A stretch of 64,000 nt of DNA from Heterobilharzia americana (GCA_944470555.2 OX104130.1:59553491-59617490), one strand, 5' to 3'. Positions 34,201-47,111 are shown, counted from the stretch's first letter. The notes: generated by a model not told the origin, from the sequence alone. Program-made: numbers and translations.

Positions 34201-37200
34201 CTACCATAATGACTCTTTTGGACTATCACTGTGGCCAGCTTGACTCAACCTTGTACTTTCCTGCTGCATATTTCCCTTGCAGGTAACGTACCCCCACTAA
34301 TAACCTTACTACTTCTGTTTCCATCATCCCTCATGTGATCTTACCCGAACCTTCAACTCTCCCTGACCAAATGATGTCATTTGCTTGCTAAGGTTTTTAG
34401 AAATTATCCTGGTGCAAACCTGAAAGACACAGAGGTCAATCACTAATTATTCGCACTTGTTACGTTCTCACAAATATGAGAGCAGGAAAAAACAGTAGCG
34501 TAGTCGGATGGAATAGTATATTCGCGAGGTTGTGCCAAGATGTTGATGCGTTGCAACTAAAAAGCTAATGGGTCGGTTACCAGCAGTGCGACGTAACATG
34601 ACGGTGTGCTAACTGGCGTAAATTCTCGACCGCGTGCCTTCAGCTTAGTCAGTCAAGTCAAACTATGAAGGTCAGGTTCAGTGTTTAACCTCATCGAGCC
34701 CTAGGCTATTGTTTCTGATGAAGTGCGTGACGCTACAGGTCCCCTTCATCACACGGCTCTCCTCTCCATCATTCCGGAATCTAACTGAATGTCTCTTTTT
34801 CCTTCATTCTGCCTATTTACAACTTGCTTTTCTCGACTCCTCTCCCTTGTTACCGCTGGATATCTTCTCATAAATCCGTCACCTTTTTACAAGCTGGAAC
34901 AACTGAGTGGTGATACAACACGTTCAAAATCCATCTGCAGCACACTTCTCAGACAAGTCATAAAACATCTAAAGATTTATTCAAGAACCCAACCGCAATC
35001 TGTTATACCTGTACTACAGCGGGTGAGCAGGTAGACCTACTGCACTGAAGTCCACCAAAGTTTTGCGAACTTTTCATAAGACCTAGAGGCGAATATGAAG
35101 AAATTAATTTTCTTACACATGCCTGTAAAGAGTATTGGGTATTGGATCAAGGTTTCCATAAAACAACTAATCCATTTGTTGCTGTTCCCGGAAACCAAAT
35201 TTTTGGACATTTATATAGCGCAAAGAAGTACTTTCTTATTTGGATAATGACCAGTGAGAAACTTATTTTTCATTTATGAAACATAGAAACGTTTCAAAGT
35301 GTACTTGTTTTATTATACCACTTGTCAAGTACAAACGTTACAGCGTTACTTTTATGTGGCCTCAAAATCAGCTGTGCGTTCGGTGTCTCCGCGTTGGTGT
35401 TGGCACTGGTGGGGTTAGTAATGTTTCACATCATTTTACTTTAGAAATATTCGCTCCTGTTTTTGAAATGCTTTTCAATATATATGAAGCAGATTGTAAT
35501 GGTGAGACTAGGTAATTGAGAAAAAACTATCATATTTCATCTGGTTAACTAGATGAAATCGTCTTGTATTAATTAAGATAATAAATTTCACTTATATTCA
35601 TATCCAGGCACGCTCATTTAATGTTACGAGAAAACAGGACTTTAAGGTGCACAACTATGTTCAGCACTAGTAAAAATATTAATATACATTCTTCATTAGT
35701 TTCTGCTAACACCACGTTTTGTTTATTGAGTTACATTCCAACATGTCCCATCGATTGGCTTCCGTAGTATAGTTGTTTTTGAATGCGGAAACGTTTCGGC
35801 CTGTGTGATTGGTCTTATACTGTTCGTGTCTCAACCTAACTATTTATGTATGCACTAAGTTTAGGCAAGTCAGTACCTGACATGTAAGTTAGTCTACTTA
35901 GCAAAACTTATCTGAGTTCATCTTAAGAGTGATATTGCCATGGTTCTCTAGACCATATCAGTATGAGCTGATATCATGTTGAAGCGTCTTAGTAAAGTAC
36001 TTTCTTTTACATGCAATTGGAGAATAGGATGTCTCATTTTGATCTAATGCAGCAGCTTCGATATTTTCTGCGTGCGACTGAGTGGAGTTGTTTATTAATA
36101 AATATGTTTCTTTGAAGGCGTATACAGAAGGCAATATTTTTCATCAGACAAAATATAATTTATATGACTGTAAATATTTAATCGATTGACAGATATATCT
36201 GAAATAGCCACTTCAAAAACTGCAGTTCGTTCTAGATTTTTATCGAGGTATATTTCTTTGGTTTCTCCGTCCATCCTTAATGGTATCTACAAAGAGCTGA
36301 CATCTAACGAGTTGTGAAATCAAATAATTTCAAAAAATGGTGGGTTAGTTAAAGATTTAAATTAGTTTCAACCTGAGAATAGCTCTTAGTATATCTGTTT
36401 CAGTATCTTATGTTAGTAGGATGGATATCATCCGTGTTTACAACCACTTGCCTGGCAATTTTCACCCAAATACTGTACATAATGTTTGGCTTTTTAGTTT
36501 GATAGACATATCTTTAGCTTCTTAGTTAGCATTTGTATTCAGTAGGTGTCATCATACATAGTCTCTCCACTGTAATAATATGTATCCTTTGGTTTAGACA
36601 AAAAAAAACTAGAAGACAGTGCCTCATTTTATCATCTTTCTATGAGTTTAGCCAGTTCTGAAACATCATCAGTAACAACAGTTTCAGTGACCTATTACCA
36701 CATACTTTGTGATTAAAATTAAAGCTGATCAGTAAGGTGCTGTTTTACCATTACCAATTTCATTGAACACTGTCTGAGGTAACTCACTGTGTGCTCTTAG
36801 CCTGTAAACTGTTTTAATACATAAAGACAGGAAAACTAGTTGGTAACCTCGGCATTAAATAATAATGTTTGATATCTAGTTGAAGTTAGGGCTGAAACAT
36901 AGTTTTGTTCATGTTCTTAGTAAGTTTTTCGACAGAGTCAACATTGGCATATGTTTTAGGGTAAGTATAGTGCTTTTGTCTAGCCACTATATCTGATACA
37001 AGCTTCACTTTCTCGGAGACTAACTCTGGCAATTCTGGACTCATCATCCTACTATTTCATAAATTCTTTTATAAACAGGACTTATTTGCTGAATATCATT
37101 AGCCGGTGTGTAGGGAGGCATTAACTGTGTTTCCTCAATATGTTAATAGTTTGTCCATAGCAAAAGTGTAGAAATTTATCCTAACTGAGAGTTCTTTGTG

Positions 37201-38285
37201 CGAATCTTAAATCTGTATATCTGTATGTTTTCACGTAGTCCAAGCATATTTGGTATGAGGAAAATCTGATGTAAAGTGAATAGCTGGTTTCGATTCCCTT
37301 TATGGGCATACGCCAGGAAGTCGTTATACTTTTAAGACTGCTGCAGGATGTGTTTGAGTTAAAGGGGAATCAGCTTTCTTGTGTGACATGTTTCACTGTA
37401 AAAATGCCCAGCAGTCAACTTGCATAAAAGTGTTTTCTATACAGTGAGGATATTTATAATAAAGGAGTCGTATTGAGAACCATGTAGTTAGGTGAGTGTG
37501 TCCCTAATAAACATCAACTAATAGTTAGTCGTTTAACACATTGAATTTTTCATTTTAGTCTGTTTGTTAGAATTGTCACACAGTGAAACAGTATCATTTA
37601 CTGGATAACTTTTTGGATATAATTTATTGTTTCTATTCACATCAGTTCTAAGAAGCAGACTAAAATGTAGAAACAATCTACCACAGTGTCCAAGTTTTAC
37701 TTCTACACAATGGGTTTATTTGTGAGTTTAAACACTACATTAAACGAAGGATATATATATAAAGTGTAGTGATTTCAGAGCCCACGATTCCAGTCTGTAA
37801 GATCTTTTTTATAGAGCTGAAGTAAACCTCAATAATTACAGGAAAACTAGTTAAATTGACCTCTTATTTAGAATTACAAATGATTCATCTTGAAGCACTT
37901 CCTCTCAATGTATATACTCACCTTTTACAACTGTTTAAGGTCTCATTCACAGTGTTTTTCAAAGTTACCTCTGTTTTTGATTGAATTAAAATAATGCTGT
38001 CTTTCAAAGCACCAACTTCACAGAAGAATTGTTGCGTCTTACTTTAAACAAAATACATTGCCTACAGACATGACTTTTCTAAGCATTTAATTATTACATG
38101 GTTTCACAGAACTAAATGCCATTCAAAGTTAAGAATATTTGATGTTATAAGTTTATGTACTACTTCGTTTGAGATAAACGTCTCCACTACCAGAAGTGAA
38201 GTAAGTATAGTTAGAGATAAACGGGTACGTAAGTTTCGTTCGCAAAGCGATGAAGCGTACAGTTTCGTATGCTTCAAGGCAGCTT
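34201..38285. other. Transition to AT-rich DNA, nothing recognised
   Basis: The GC-rich block fades out between 34.2 and 34.9 kb. The rest is AT-rich, with no coding frame I can support. One 79-codon frame at 35276-35515 has no features. Confidence 0.45.
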
Positions 38286-38290
38286 TCTCC

Positions 38291-39780
38291 TTATACTTCA
38301 CTTCACTAACCAAAAGCGAGCAATGCTATGAAAACATCCATGATCAAAGCCCTGCAACCGCTTCACAGCATCTACTTTTAACGGCCATATCTCACACCCG
38401 TATACCAGGACAGAACGACCTGCGGCGCGGTATACTCGTCCTTTTATTGATAACCGGATATCTCGCCGACGCCACAGGTAACGTAAGTTGACAAATGCCA
38501 AACTGGCCTTCCGTATCTGAGCTGAGATTTCCTCAGCAACCAGCCTGTTTGGACTGATTCAATTCCCCAAGTAAGTGAAGTGGTTGACACATTCCACCAC
38601 TTCATTCCTTATGATTAAACTGAGAGTCTTTTCTGACTAGTCCTGGGGCATCATCTTACATTTGACGTGTGCCAGTGAAAAGTATGCCAAACGTACTCAG
38701 ATTTCTGCTCCAGGCGTTCGCGAGACCCAGCCTTTTATCACCATCTTCAACCACCAGGACAATGACATCTGCATATTCCAAGTCAACCAGGTGACCTCCA
38801 GGGAAATCAGACGTACATAGGGTTATGTCTTTCAGTATACATATGACAGATTTAAATAAGAACGATGACAATGGACATCCCTGCCGGACGCTACTAGTTG
38901 TTGTAAATTCTGACGACAACCGTCAGCCCTGACACGGCTGGGTGAGTTTGATTAGAGAACTTTGATTAGCGTTATGTATTTCTTCGGTACTCCGTTCACA
39001 GCCAGACTTTACCACAACAGTTCACTGTCGATTGCGTGAAATACCACCTTCAGGTCATGAAATATGGAAAGTGTCAGCTATTAGCTGGAAAGTATGCCTA
39101 TGTTCCGGAATCTGTCGGAGGCCGAAAATATGATCGATGCACCCTCAATCAGGTCTGAAGCATGCCTGGTTTTCTTGCGTTTGCCTTTCTCAAGCTCTAG
39201 TAAGGCGTCACATAACTATGAACCCTAGGATCCTGGACACGATATTAATCAAACTAATTCCCGTTTGTTTGCTACAAGATTTCTTCCCTTCTGATAGACT
39301 GGGATGATCAGTAAAATACACCATTTTGACAGCACTACCACTGATTCTCCTACACTACCTAGTGCCTCAGTCACTTTAGAGAACAATTTTCTACCTTCAT
39401 CCTTGTTAACTTCAGGTAGCAAACTGTCAGGTCCTGCCGCTTTGCATCGTTACAGGTTCGATACAGGCTTCTCAACTTCAAGTTAAGTTGGAAGACCGAC
39501 ATCTACGTGCCATTAATTTTCAGGCTGGGTACTGGGCAACTGAAGCGCTTCAAAGTGTTCTGCCCAACGTTCTAGCCGCCTGTCTTGGGAGGTTATCAGG
39601 GCCTCATCCTTTTCTGTGATGGTTTCACTCACTATTGTTTTTTTCTCGTTGGTATCTATAATCAACCAAAATAGTTGCTGAGTGTTACCCGACGCTGATG
39701 CTTTTTTCATCTCTCTCGCATTGTCACGCCTCACAGCTCGTGATCGATGCGAAAACTCTTGATCAACTTAAGTTTAAGTG
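38291..39780 (-). pseudogene. RTE-clade LINE, second family (copy 1)
   Basis: Minus strand from about 39770 down. ERWAEHFEALQLPSTQPEN lies at 39570-39515, from the linker before RT. Motif B, SSVRQGCPLSSFLF, is near 38895. A motif C region, HLVDLEYADVIVLV, is near 38780-38745, with YADV in place of YADD. The C-terminal blocks [39 protein letters not shown] and [17 protein letters not shown] run to 38300. The end at 38291 cuts off the last part. Stops and frame changes make it inactive. Its C-terminal blocks ([19 protein letters not shown]-like) separate this family from the SR2-like one. Confidence 0.8.
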
Positions 39781-40269
39781 ACTTTCTCTCTTTGTTGTGG
39801 TAAAAGCCGGGTGGATCGAGTCTTCTTGCATCAGTCATTTTGGATGACATCGCAGAAATCCATGACGTATATTAACCTTCGGGTGTTGGTTACCGGTTTT
39901 CTCTACGGCTGTTTCTGTATCAGACTGAAGATCACGCCAGGTTTACTTGAGATGATAAATGTTGTCACGTTCAAATAAATGCTTGGCTACCTCTACCCCA
40001 AATTCAGACTTGACATTTTCGTATTACAATCGGCCATAGACAAGGTTTACTATAATTTGTTTCCTTTGACCATTAAGGAGTAGACATACAGGAGCCTGTA
40101 TAGACCGTAAGTACCGCTGTTCTCTTGACTGAAGAAAGCAAAGCTTTGAACTATTTTCAACTGACATAGGCATAATAGATCTGTTTATTTCAGCCTCAGC
40201 CTATAGATTCACTTAAATTTTAGGTGAATAAACCTTTTATCTGTTTTTAGATTATTTTACTTTTTCTAG
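39781..40269. other. AT-rich spacer
   Basis: Nothing recognised. It ends in two pyrimidine-rich tracts with AG (TTTTTAG and TTTTTCTAG) just before the ORF at 40270. Confidence 0.4.
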
Positions 40270-40473
40270 ATGGATTTTTTTGTGCCATACAGTATTTTGA
40301 TTTGTATTTCGCTTAAAGCTGCTATATTGTCATCTTACAGTCAAATATTTTATTCAAGTGCAAATGTAAACCTTGATAATCTCATATTGAAAGTTGTTCA
40401 TCATGAATTGACATCAACTAGTGGACTGTTGAAATTCCAAGACAGTTGTATCGTCACATTTTCTAAATTTTAA
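40270..40473 (+). CDS. Candidate secreted short protein or first coding exon
   Basis: A 67-codon frame that begins with ATG directly after a good acceptor-like TTTTTCTAG. The first 22-25 residues (MDFFVPYSILICISLKAAIL) look like a signal peptide. The rest (NVNLDNLILKVVHHEL, then a single-cysteine stretch ending FSKF) is mixed and plausible as an extracellular segment. It ends at TAA, and no clear donor is seen inside. It could be a short secreted protein, the end of a gene whose first exon is upstream, or chance. No homology is recognised. Confidence 0.3.
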   Translation: MDFFVPYSILICISLKAAILSSYSQIFYSSANVNLDNLILKVVHHELTSTSGLLKFQDSCIVTFSKF

Positions 40474-41760
40474 TCGATACACACCGTATAAGAAGTGGAG
40501 CCTGAGACTATCAGGGCATCTTGCAATTCAACCACTAGGTTGGAGTTCTTTGATCCATGTTTTTGACGCTCATCAATTCACTGAATAATGTGACTATCAT
40601 TTAATGTCATTAGTGAAGAACTGTTTCCACGTCCAGCTAGCTTGATCCTACAGGTGACGCTGTCTCTTTAAAGCTCTGACAAATTCATCTTGTTACAAGT
40701 AGTTAGCGAGTAATCTATTGGATTTTGGCTGAGAGATTTGTTAGGAACTCATTCGATTTAAAAGCATTCATTATCGACTGACATAGCCTAGATAGCCATT
40801 GTAAACTAAGCGGATGTTTCATCTCAGTCTATGACTCCTTATGAGTGCGCAACACAACCTCATGAAGGTTTTGACACTGTAATGATCTGACCGTATATTG
40901 CGTTCTTGTTACTTTACTGGGAGTCTACTATGGGTCAAATGCTAACTCAGCAACTAACCCTTGAGTTGAAAAAGATAACTTTGTGAAAACTGCGCTTCCT
41001 TGAAATTTTTTCTCTTGAATTTGTCCACTTAAGGTGAATTATGTTCCTTCATAACAGCTGATTGAAAATTAGCCAACTACGTCAAGAAATTACACATTAC
41101 ACTAAATTCCACCAGAATGAGATTGCTTTCCTGTTCAATCAGTATGCAAACAACTTTTCGAAATCTCCTATCTTTATCTAATAAGTTGATACTTGAAGTT
41201 GAAATGAAAACTTAAATGTGGGAGGATTCTAAGCAAATTTCTGTGAACTATGAATCGGGTGTTCTATCAACACACATACCAACAGTTATATTATGATATA
41301 CAGGTAAGTATTTGTACACATAATCCTGCTTACTTGCCTTGAATGGTTTGTCAAATATTTCATATTTCTTAGCCTTAGTGTCAAACTGTTAGGAATGCAC
41401 TTAAGACTGAATGAGTTCGAAGCAAGACTCAATTACCATAAGGTTAATTCAAGGAAAAGGTGGTGAAGCTTATCCACTGCTGATGAACCCGTGCTGTGGA
41501 ACAGTAAGTTGTCAAACACTCTTGTCATAACAGATAGGCGAAAATCATTCTAGTTAACGATTACTTCATTAAAACAGAGTGAATGGGTTGACACCTTCAT
41601 ATTCTTTAAATCCAATGTCACTGTGTTGGCACACGCACATATGCACTCTCTCCCTCTCAAGATATATATATCCTGAGAGATCAAGCTATTCAGTCCTGAA
41701 TAGCAACAAGAAATTACAAGCGTCAAACGAAAACAACTGATGCCCGTTGCATAATAAGTA
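40474..41760. other. AT-rich sequence, nothing recognised
   Basis: No frame, repeat array or RNA gene visible, apart from an imperfect hairpin around ATATATATAT near 41662-41687 (CTCTCAAG arm and CTGAGAG arm). Confidence 0.4.
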
Positions 41761-41763
41761 TCT

Positions 41764-41850
41764 CTCGTGCCCCAGTGACCTAGTGGATAGCTCCTTCGCG
41801 TTTGAATCAGTCGTTTCCGGGTTTGAGTCTCTGGGAACGACAGTCAGATT
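41764..41850 (+). mobile_element. Sm-alpha-like SINE, tRNA-like head only
   Basis: An A box at 41776-41787 (TGACCTAGTGGA) and a B box at 41819-41830 (GGGTTTGAGTCT), with CGTTTGAATCAG between them as in the full SINE heads. No ribozyme follows, so this is a 3'-truncated or decayed unit. It is not a tRNA gene, because the acceptor stem does not pair. Confidence 0.6.
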
Positions 41851-43145
41851 TGTAACTGGTATAAGAAGTAAGGTTCAATGATTGAATGAACTCATGCTCT
41901 GCAGTCACTTAACAGGTTGACTACATGTATCAGATACTTTGATAACATACTGATTTGATTGGACAGTCCATTAAATACTTTCAAAGGAGTTCTTTAATCA
42001 GTCCTATTTGCTGTCTTCTCCTTATTTTGACTTATTGTATACTTAGTTATAAACCGAGATGCTTTTCTTTTGTTGCAAGTTTACATGGTATTATCTGAAA
42101 GTAGATGGATTTACTTTAACTTAGTTAATGTTTCATTGAAAGTACTTGATCAGATTTTAAATAGAAAGGTAGGATTTTCTGTTACTCAAGAATTCAAAGT
42201 CATTAATACTTGATGAAAAGTTCATTGATGCGGCTGAAAGCTAACTAAATACGGTTACAACATTGTATGACGGGTAGGAAATATCAACTGCTTGAAAACT
42301 TCCGACCGCTTCTAATCTATTTCACTATATACTGAGTACTCATCGCAGTTTATCGATCAGTTTTGCAATGTAGTCATCAAACTAACTGATGCATTACTAT
42401 AAGGCAGCGTATATTGATGTTAGATGTTGCCAGCGTCTAATTTTAAACATCATAATCTTATTAATATGTTGAAGAGGAAGTAAACAATAAGCAAACCAAG
42501 TCAATAAGATGCAAAGTTTATTAGTTTACCTAAAATCTTCTTGCTCTGCATAGCTGAATGAACCTCTTTTAAATTGAAAACATGAAAAATTTCAGGCACT
42601 CAAATATACCTTATATACGCAAAAGTTGATAACATAGAATTTCTTATGCTATAAATAATGACCCTTCTACGACGGTGGATGGTAGATAATTTGGATAAAT
42701 ACACAAGGAATATCCAATGATTCATAGTACCATTGTTTATTTACAAAAATCTTATTTTAAAAAATGTCCATCCAATTTTCAAAATTGGTATATTTCTCAC
42801 TATCTGTTAAAGAATTTGGACGGTTTGTTATCGGGAAGCATAGACGTATAGTGACAGGTTCGTTACTAAAACATATACAAAACAGATATACTCATTTTGA
42901 AGGTTTCTAGGAATTGATTGACATCATTCTACACAAACATCAAAAGTGAATAACTGTTGAGTGCTTGATGCTTGATTAACATTCATTTGACATAGAGTTG
43001 CTAAAGCTCTTATAGGAAACCGTGATCTATAAAGTCAATCAAGTCGGATTAGAGGACAAGCACTGGCCGACGACATTGGATGATAATTGCACTGTGTAGC
43101 GAAATGATAGAAGTAAGGAAGTATAAAACATGGATTTCGACCCCA
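41851..43145. other. AT-rich sequence, nothing recognised
   Basis: No supported feature. Confidence 0.4.
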
Positions 43146-43149
43146 TAGT

Positions 43150-43285
43150 TGAATGATAATTTTCTCGCCATATGACCTGAATATTCTTGGTTCAATTCCT
43201 GATGAGGTCATGAACGCATGCTACTAAAGAGTTCCGTAATAAAACGAAATGGCTGTCCAGTACTCCTGGGATTTCAATGATTCTT
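43150..43285 (+). mobile_element. SINE-like fragment, third family (copy 2)
   Basis: The counterpart of 8960-9130. It carries a clear B-box-like GGTTCAATTCC at about 43189-43199, followed by GAACGCATGCTACTAAAG. Divergence between the two copies is high, so both are old. Confidence 0.45.
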
Positions 43286-43289
43286 CATT

Positions 43290-44215
43290 TGATCTCAGTT
43301 TATGATGGAAACCACCTTGTAATATATTCATGTCAACATAAACACTGTAGACTCTGTGATTACATTTCAATTGGATTGAACACCATCCATTTCACGTGAT
43401 TTTCATTAAACCTTTACACACTACATTTAGTTGAATAAAAACTACTGTTGCTATGCAACTTATTATCGATATATTTATTGTACATGATACAAACATCAAG
43501 ATGTGTAAGATTTTATTTTCATTCCTATGGTTAGATGGCAAGAAAATAGTAAATATTTCTGAATGAAATAATTCTCACAATTTCTGCTTAAGCACACGTT
43601 AACCAATAAGAAAAATGTTACCTCCTTAAATTGAGCCAAGTATTACGAATATTGACAAGCTTATTATGTATTCTAAATGTTGAGATTTTAGTAGTCCAGG
43701 CAAGTAAGTAAGCAAATGCTATTGAAAAGTCTTAACATAGACTGAGTCAGTCCTTCAGTAATTTGGCAAATACAGTGATGTTTTGAATGCTATTCAAAAA
43801 AATCGTCTGAGGATTGGATTTGGTACGACAATGGGTAGAGGATAAATCAACATAAATGTGAGTTTTACTGGTATGATTAAGTTATCACAATACCTGAAGA
43901 ATGTTTCTATTAGTACCATAGTAAATATGCTTGATTAACTGCAGTTATATAGACTGATTATTTGATAAATTTGATGTACATAAACTGTTGATCACTTTTG
44001 GGAAAAATTCACTCGATGGTGGAGTATACTGTTGGTTAAGGAGGGTAATGTTAGTGGTTTTATTTTCTCTGGATAGAAAAAAGTGATATTAAGGTAGATA
44101 AAGTTGTGCAAGGGAATAAACAGTATGAAGATAACTGTTGGTATGAACATTCAAGCTTAAGAAGATATCGAAGAGTGAATACGTCTGCGTGACTGCGACC
44201 TATTTTCAACTGTGT
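43290..44215. other. AT-rich sequence, nothing recognised
   Basis: No supported feature. Confidence 0.4.
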
Positions 44216-44219
44216 CATC

Positions 44220-44655
44220 CAGACCTTTCAACTACTGATTCATGTCATCTCGAGGACCCCAGCCAGGTAGTCTACATCTCACAACATGGCTCAAACCAGC
44301 AGTCAGGGACATCGTAGATTGGTGCCACATCTTGATCTGGTCACCCTGAACCCTCTTTCAACTTAATCCACTTTCCCCCTAACATGACACGTTGAAGTAG
44401 GAGGTAGTTAGGCATGTGTATGCATACGTCCAAGCCACTTCAATCGATGAAGGCTCACAACCTCATCAATCGACTTACCTGTCTTGTTTTGTACCCTTCG
44501 ATTGACCTCAGCACTGTTCACACAGTGATTCCACCAAACACAAGGAATGCTACAAAGGCACCTATGACCAAAACCATGGGACTGTTTCATGTCTTCTACG
44601 TTTAATGGTTATGTCTCACAGTCGTATGCCAGGATAGAATGGGTTAACTTGGAGT
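44220..44655 (-). pseudogene. RTE-clade LINE, second family, 3' fragment (copy 2)
   Basis: The minus strand begins near 44655 with ILAYDCET and PLNVEDMKQ, then HRCLCSIPCVWWNHCVNSAE and IDEVVSLHRLKWLGRMHTHA to 44410. It continues in another frame to a WGPRDD-like end near 44250. This is the C-terminal block that is missing from the 38291 copy. It is 5'-truncated and inactive. Confidence 0.75.
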
Positions 44656-44920
44656 ACACTTATCCTTTGATTCATGAATTGTAGACCTCTCACTTTCAGT
44701 ATAAATTCAATCTTTAGATTCAGTGTATCGTTTTACTTCACGTTAACTATCATCTCACGGTTTATCACTAATTTGAAGAGTTTTGGAATTCAATCTATGG
44801 AGGAAGTGATATTCAATTATGACTTATTTAGATTTCTTCACAAAATTATGCTCAGATTATCATTTTCATGTAGATTGACTTGATGGCTTCATTTATGTAT
44901 TGTTGATAAGTTCATGAATG
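44656..44920. other. AT-rich spacer between two minus-strand LINE fragments
   Basis: No supported feature. Confidence 0.4.
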
Positions 44921-44923
44921 TAT

Positions 44924-45465
44924 TATTATTATTTGTCCCTTGGGTTCCTAATGGAACAAAGTGATTCAGTAGCATGTCTCCACTCCACTCTCTTCTCTGC
45001 AGTCAGCTCAACCTGGTTCCACCACTGCCCACAAGCTCTCATTTCCTTCTCACAAGATCTCCTCCACTTCACCCTCACCTCGGATCCCCAACTCGTCGCT
45101 TCCTATCTGGGTTCCACTCGAGTGACTGGCTTGCCACCTGATGTCCCCAGTCGGTCTTCTCAGTGTATGCCCAATCCATCTCCACTTCCTTCTGCATATT
45201 TGTTGAGCGATTGATTCTTGGTTGATTCGTTGTCAGAGTTCCTTGTTGCTTATTCTCATCATTCTGGCCATCTGATCCTCAGTAACGAGCCAGCGTAGGC
45301 AGTTGTTAATGAATGTCTGTAGTTTGTTGGAAATGCTTTTCGTAACGTGCCAAGTCTCTGAACCATACAGGTGCACTGACTTGACATTGGTGTTGAAAAT
45401 CCGAATCTTGTTCTTTATGCTGAGTGCAGTGCAGTAAATCTCCATACTGGTTTCAGGCTAGTGAA
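44924..45465 (-). pseudogene. RTE-clade LINE, first family, 3' fragment (copy D)
   Basis: The minus strand from 45465: IKNKIRIFNTNVKSVHLYGS, SNKLQTFINNCLRWLVTEDQ and MARMMRISNKEL. It then runs through frame changes to GTRNPRDK-like sequence and the AAATAATAATAAT tail at 44935-44924. Strongly similar to copy F at 60575, which keeps almost the same segment. Confidence 0.8.
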
Positions 45466-46195
45466 CGTAAGTTGTTAGGCAACAGCATGAACAATTAAAA
45501 TGTTGAGACAGTTTGACAACTCCAGATGTAATGGACCTAATGACAATGACAAAGAATAAAACTGAAGCACATAAATCTCGTACTTTTATATCATTCGCAA
45601 CTTTTACAGCTTCAACTTATGAAAATAACTTCATACTGCTAAATGAAAGTAACCATGGTTACAAATTACGGAGTTTCTAAACTCGATGTATGAATCACTA
45701 AGTTATTCAAGCTGTTATGTATAGTTACAAACTACAGGTTTGGGGTTATTCAATTCAATTTTATGCTACAATGCATTTTTGCCAATAATAGTAAGGTTAC
45801 AGTCTCTACGGTAATATAACATGAAAATAAACCATAAAACCACTTGACTGCTTTAGCTGGATGAGACATAAACATTTCATTCCCATTTCAGTGTTGGTTG
45901 TGGATGATGTAAAGTAATTGTGAAGAGAGTGGTAGTAAAATAATATTTTTAGGTGGTAAGGGTTTGAATCCACAATTACTGTGATTTAGGAAGGAAACAA
46001 TGTTGTCTGCAAGTTTACCTGAAACAGTCTTGCGTATTTTGTTTCACATTTTCTGTTATTTAAACTCCTGATTTTATGACATATAGTTTAATTATTTGTT
46101 TCTGTTATTCTGAGAGAAAGATAAAAGCAACTGGTCAATTCGGTCCAATAAACTTTGGGAGATTATAAGCAATATCATAAAAATTATATCCGTAG
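45466..46195. other. AT-rich sequence, nothing recognised
   Basis: No supported feature. Confidence 0.4.
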
Positions 46196-46196
46196 C

Positions 46197-46375
46197 CCAA
46201 GAAGTGACGATCATGACTTGGTGGATAACTCTATGGCATTTGAAGCTATCGAGTCTTTGTGGGAACAATATTGACCACTAGAAAGTATGTGCACCCAGCT
46301 GATAAGTTCCCAATAGAACGAAACGTGCATCCTAGATTCCACTACTAGTCACTATCCATCATTAAGATAAAGATA
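46197..46375 (+). mobile_element. Sm-alpha-like SINE unit with hammerhead
   Basis: The tRNA-like head has an A box at about 46213-46225 (ATGACTTGGTGGA) and a degenerate B box (CTATCGAGTCT). The ribozyme follows at 46285-46340, and TCACTATCCATC ends the unit. The right-hand tail seen in other units is absent. Confidence 0.7.
46285..46340 (+). ncRNA. Hammerhead ribozyme with one core change
   Basis: Core box CTGATAAG (G8 changed to A), stem II GTTC/GAAC with a paired change that keeps all four pairs, intact GAAA, and cleavage triplet ATC with the break expected between 46331 and 46332. Stem I is CACCCAG with CTAGATT. G8 is directly involved in catalysis in hammerheads, so activity should be much lower in spite of a well kept fold. 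Confidence 0.75.
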
Positions 46376-46380
46376 ACTAT

Positions 46381-47040
46381 GTCTACTATGGTAGATGATA
46401 TTCTGATTTCAAACCTAGGTTTGATTTGTCTGATCTGAAACCCTTTTTTGCATAATTTCCAACATAAGGATGAAAGATAAGTATGTCCTAAATGAAGTAT
46501 TCAATAAGTAGAACTTGTTCAGTTTAGTAGTTGGGGTCAATACTTATTATCGTATGTGTCGCTACAATACTTTAATGTTTCCATGTAACTCATATCATCG
46601 GGTCATTGGTTTATTCTCAGTACAATGTTCGAACAATTGTTTGGCTAAATTTTATTGAAATACTTGAACATGAAATTGATAGGAATTGTTATATTACATA
46701 TACGTTACATGAAAATAGAGAAGACAATTTCAACGAAAACAGATTTTTTCTTTTGACGAACTGACTCCCTTAGCTGTACTTCCATGAACACATAATGGAT
46801 AGAATGGAGCATTTCACAGTAATTTCCACATTCCATGATAACAGAAAAGTCACGCAGTGTATATTGGGAAAATAAATAAATGATCAGTAAATGAAATGTA
46901 ATTACGCCATTAGGGAATTGTCTAGAATGAACATTCCTGTACTAAGTAAGGCCATGACGGATAAAAAAGTTGTACAGACTGATTTTGAACGGACAATGAC
47001 CGTTCGAACTTTAGAATTACTAGTGCTTCAGCTACATACA
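46381..47040. other. AT-rich sequence, nothing recognised
   Basis: No supported feature. Confidence 0.4.
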
Positions 47041-47047
47041 ATTGCTT

Positions 47048-47052
47048 TATTA

Positions 47053-47110
<58 letters not shown>
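47048..47110. repeat. (ATT)n microsatellite, tail of a minus-strand LINE
   Basis: About 18-19 uninterrupted ATT units after a TATTATC start. It lies at the 3' end of the RTE copy at 47111-48320, so on the minus strand it is the AAT tail left by target-primed insertion, probably expanded later by slippage. Confidence 0.85.

Positions 47111-47111
<1 letters not shown>

Noticed and set aside
17131..34900. LTR retrotransposon
   Set aside because: I looked for paired terminal repeats, a primer binding site and RT or integrase motifs of gypsy or BEL type and found none. The 81 bp repeat is too short and internal.
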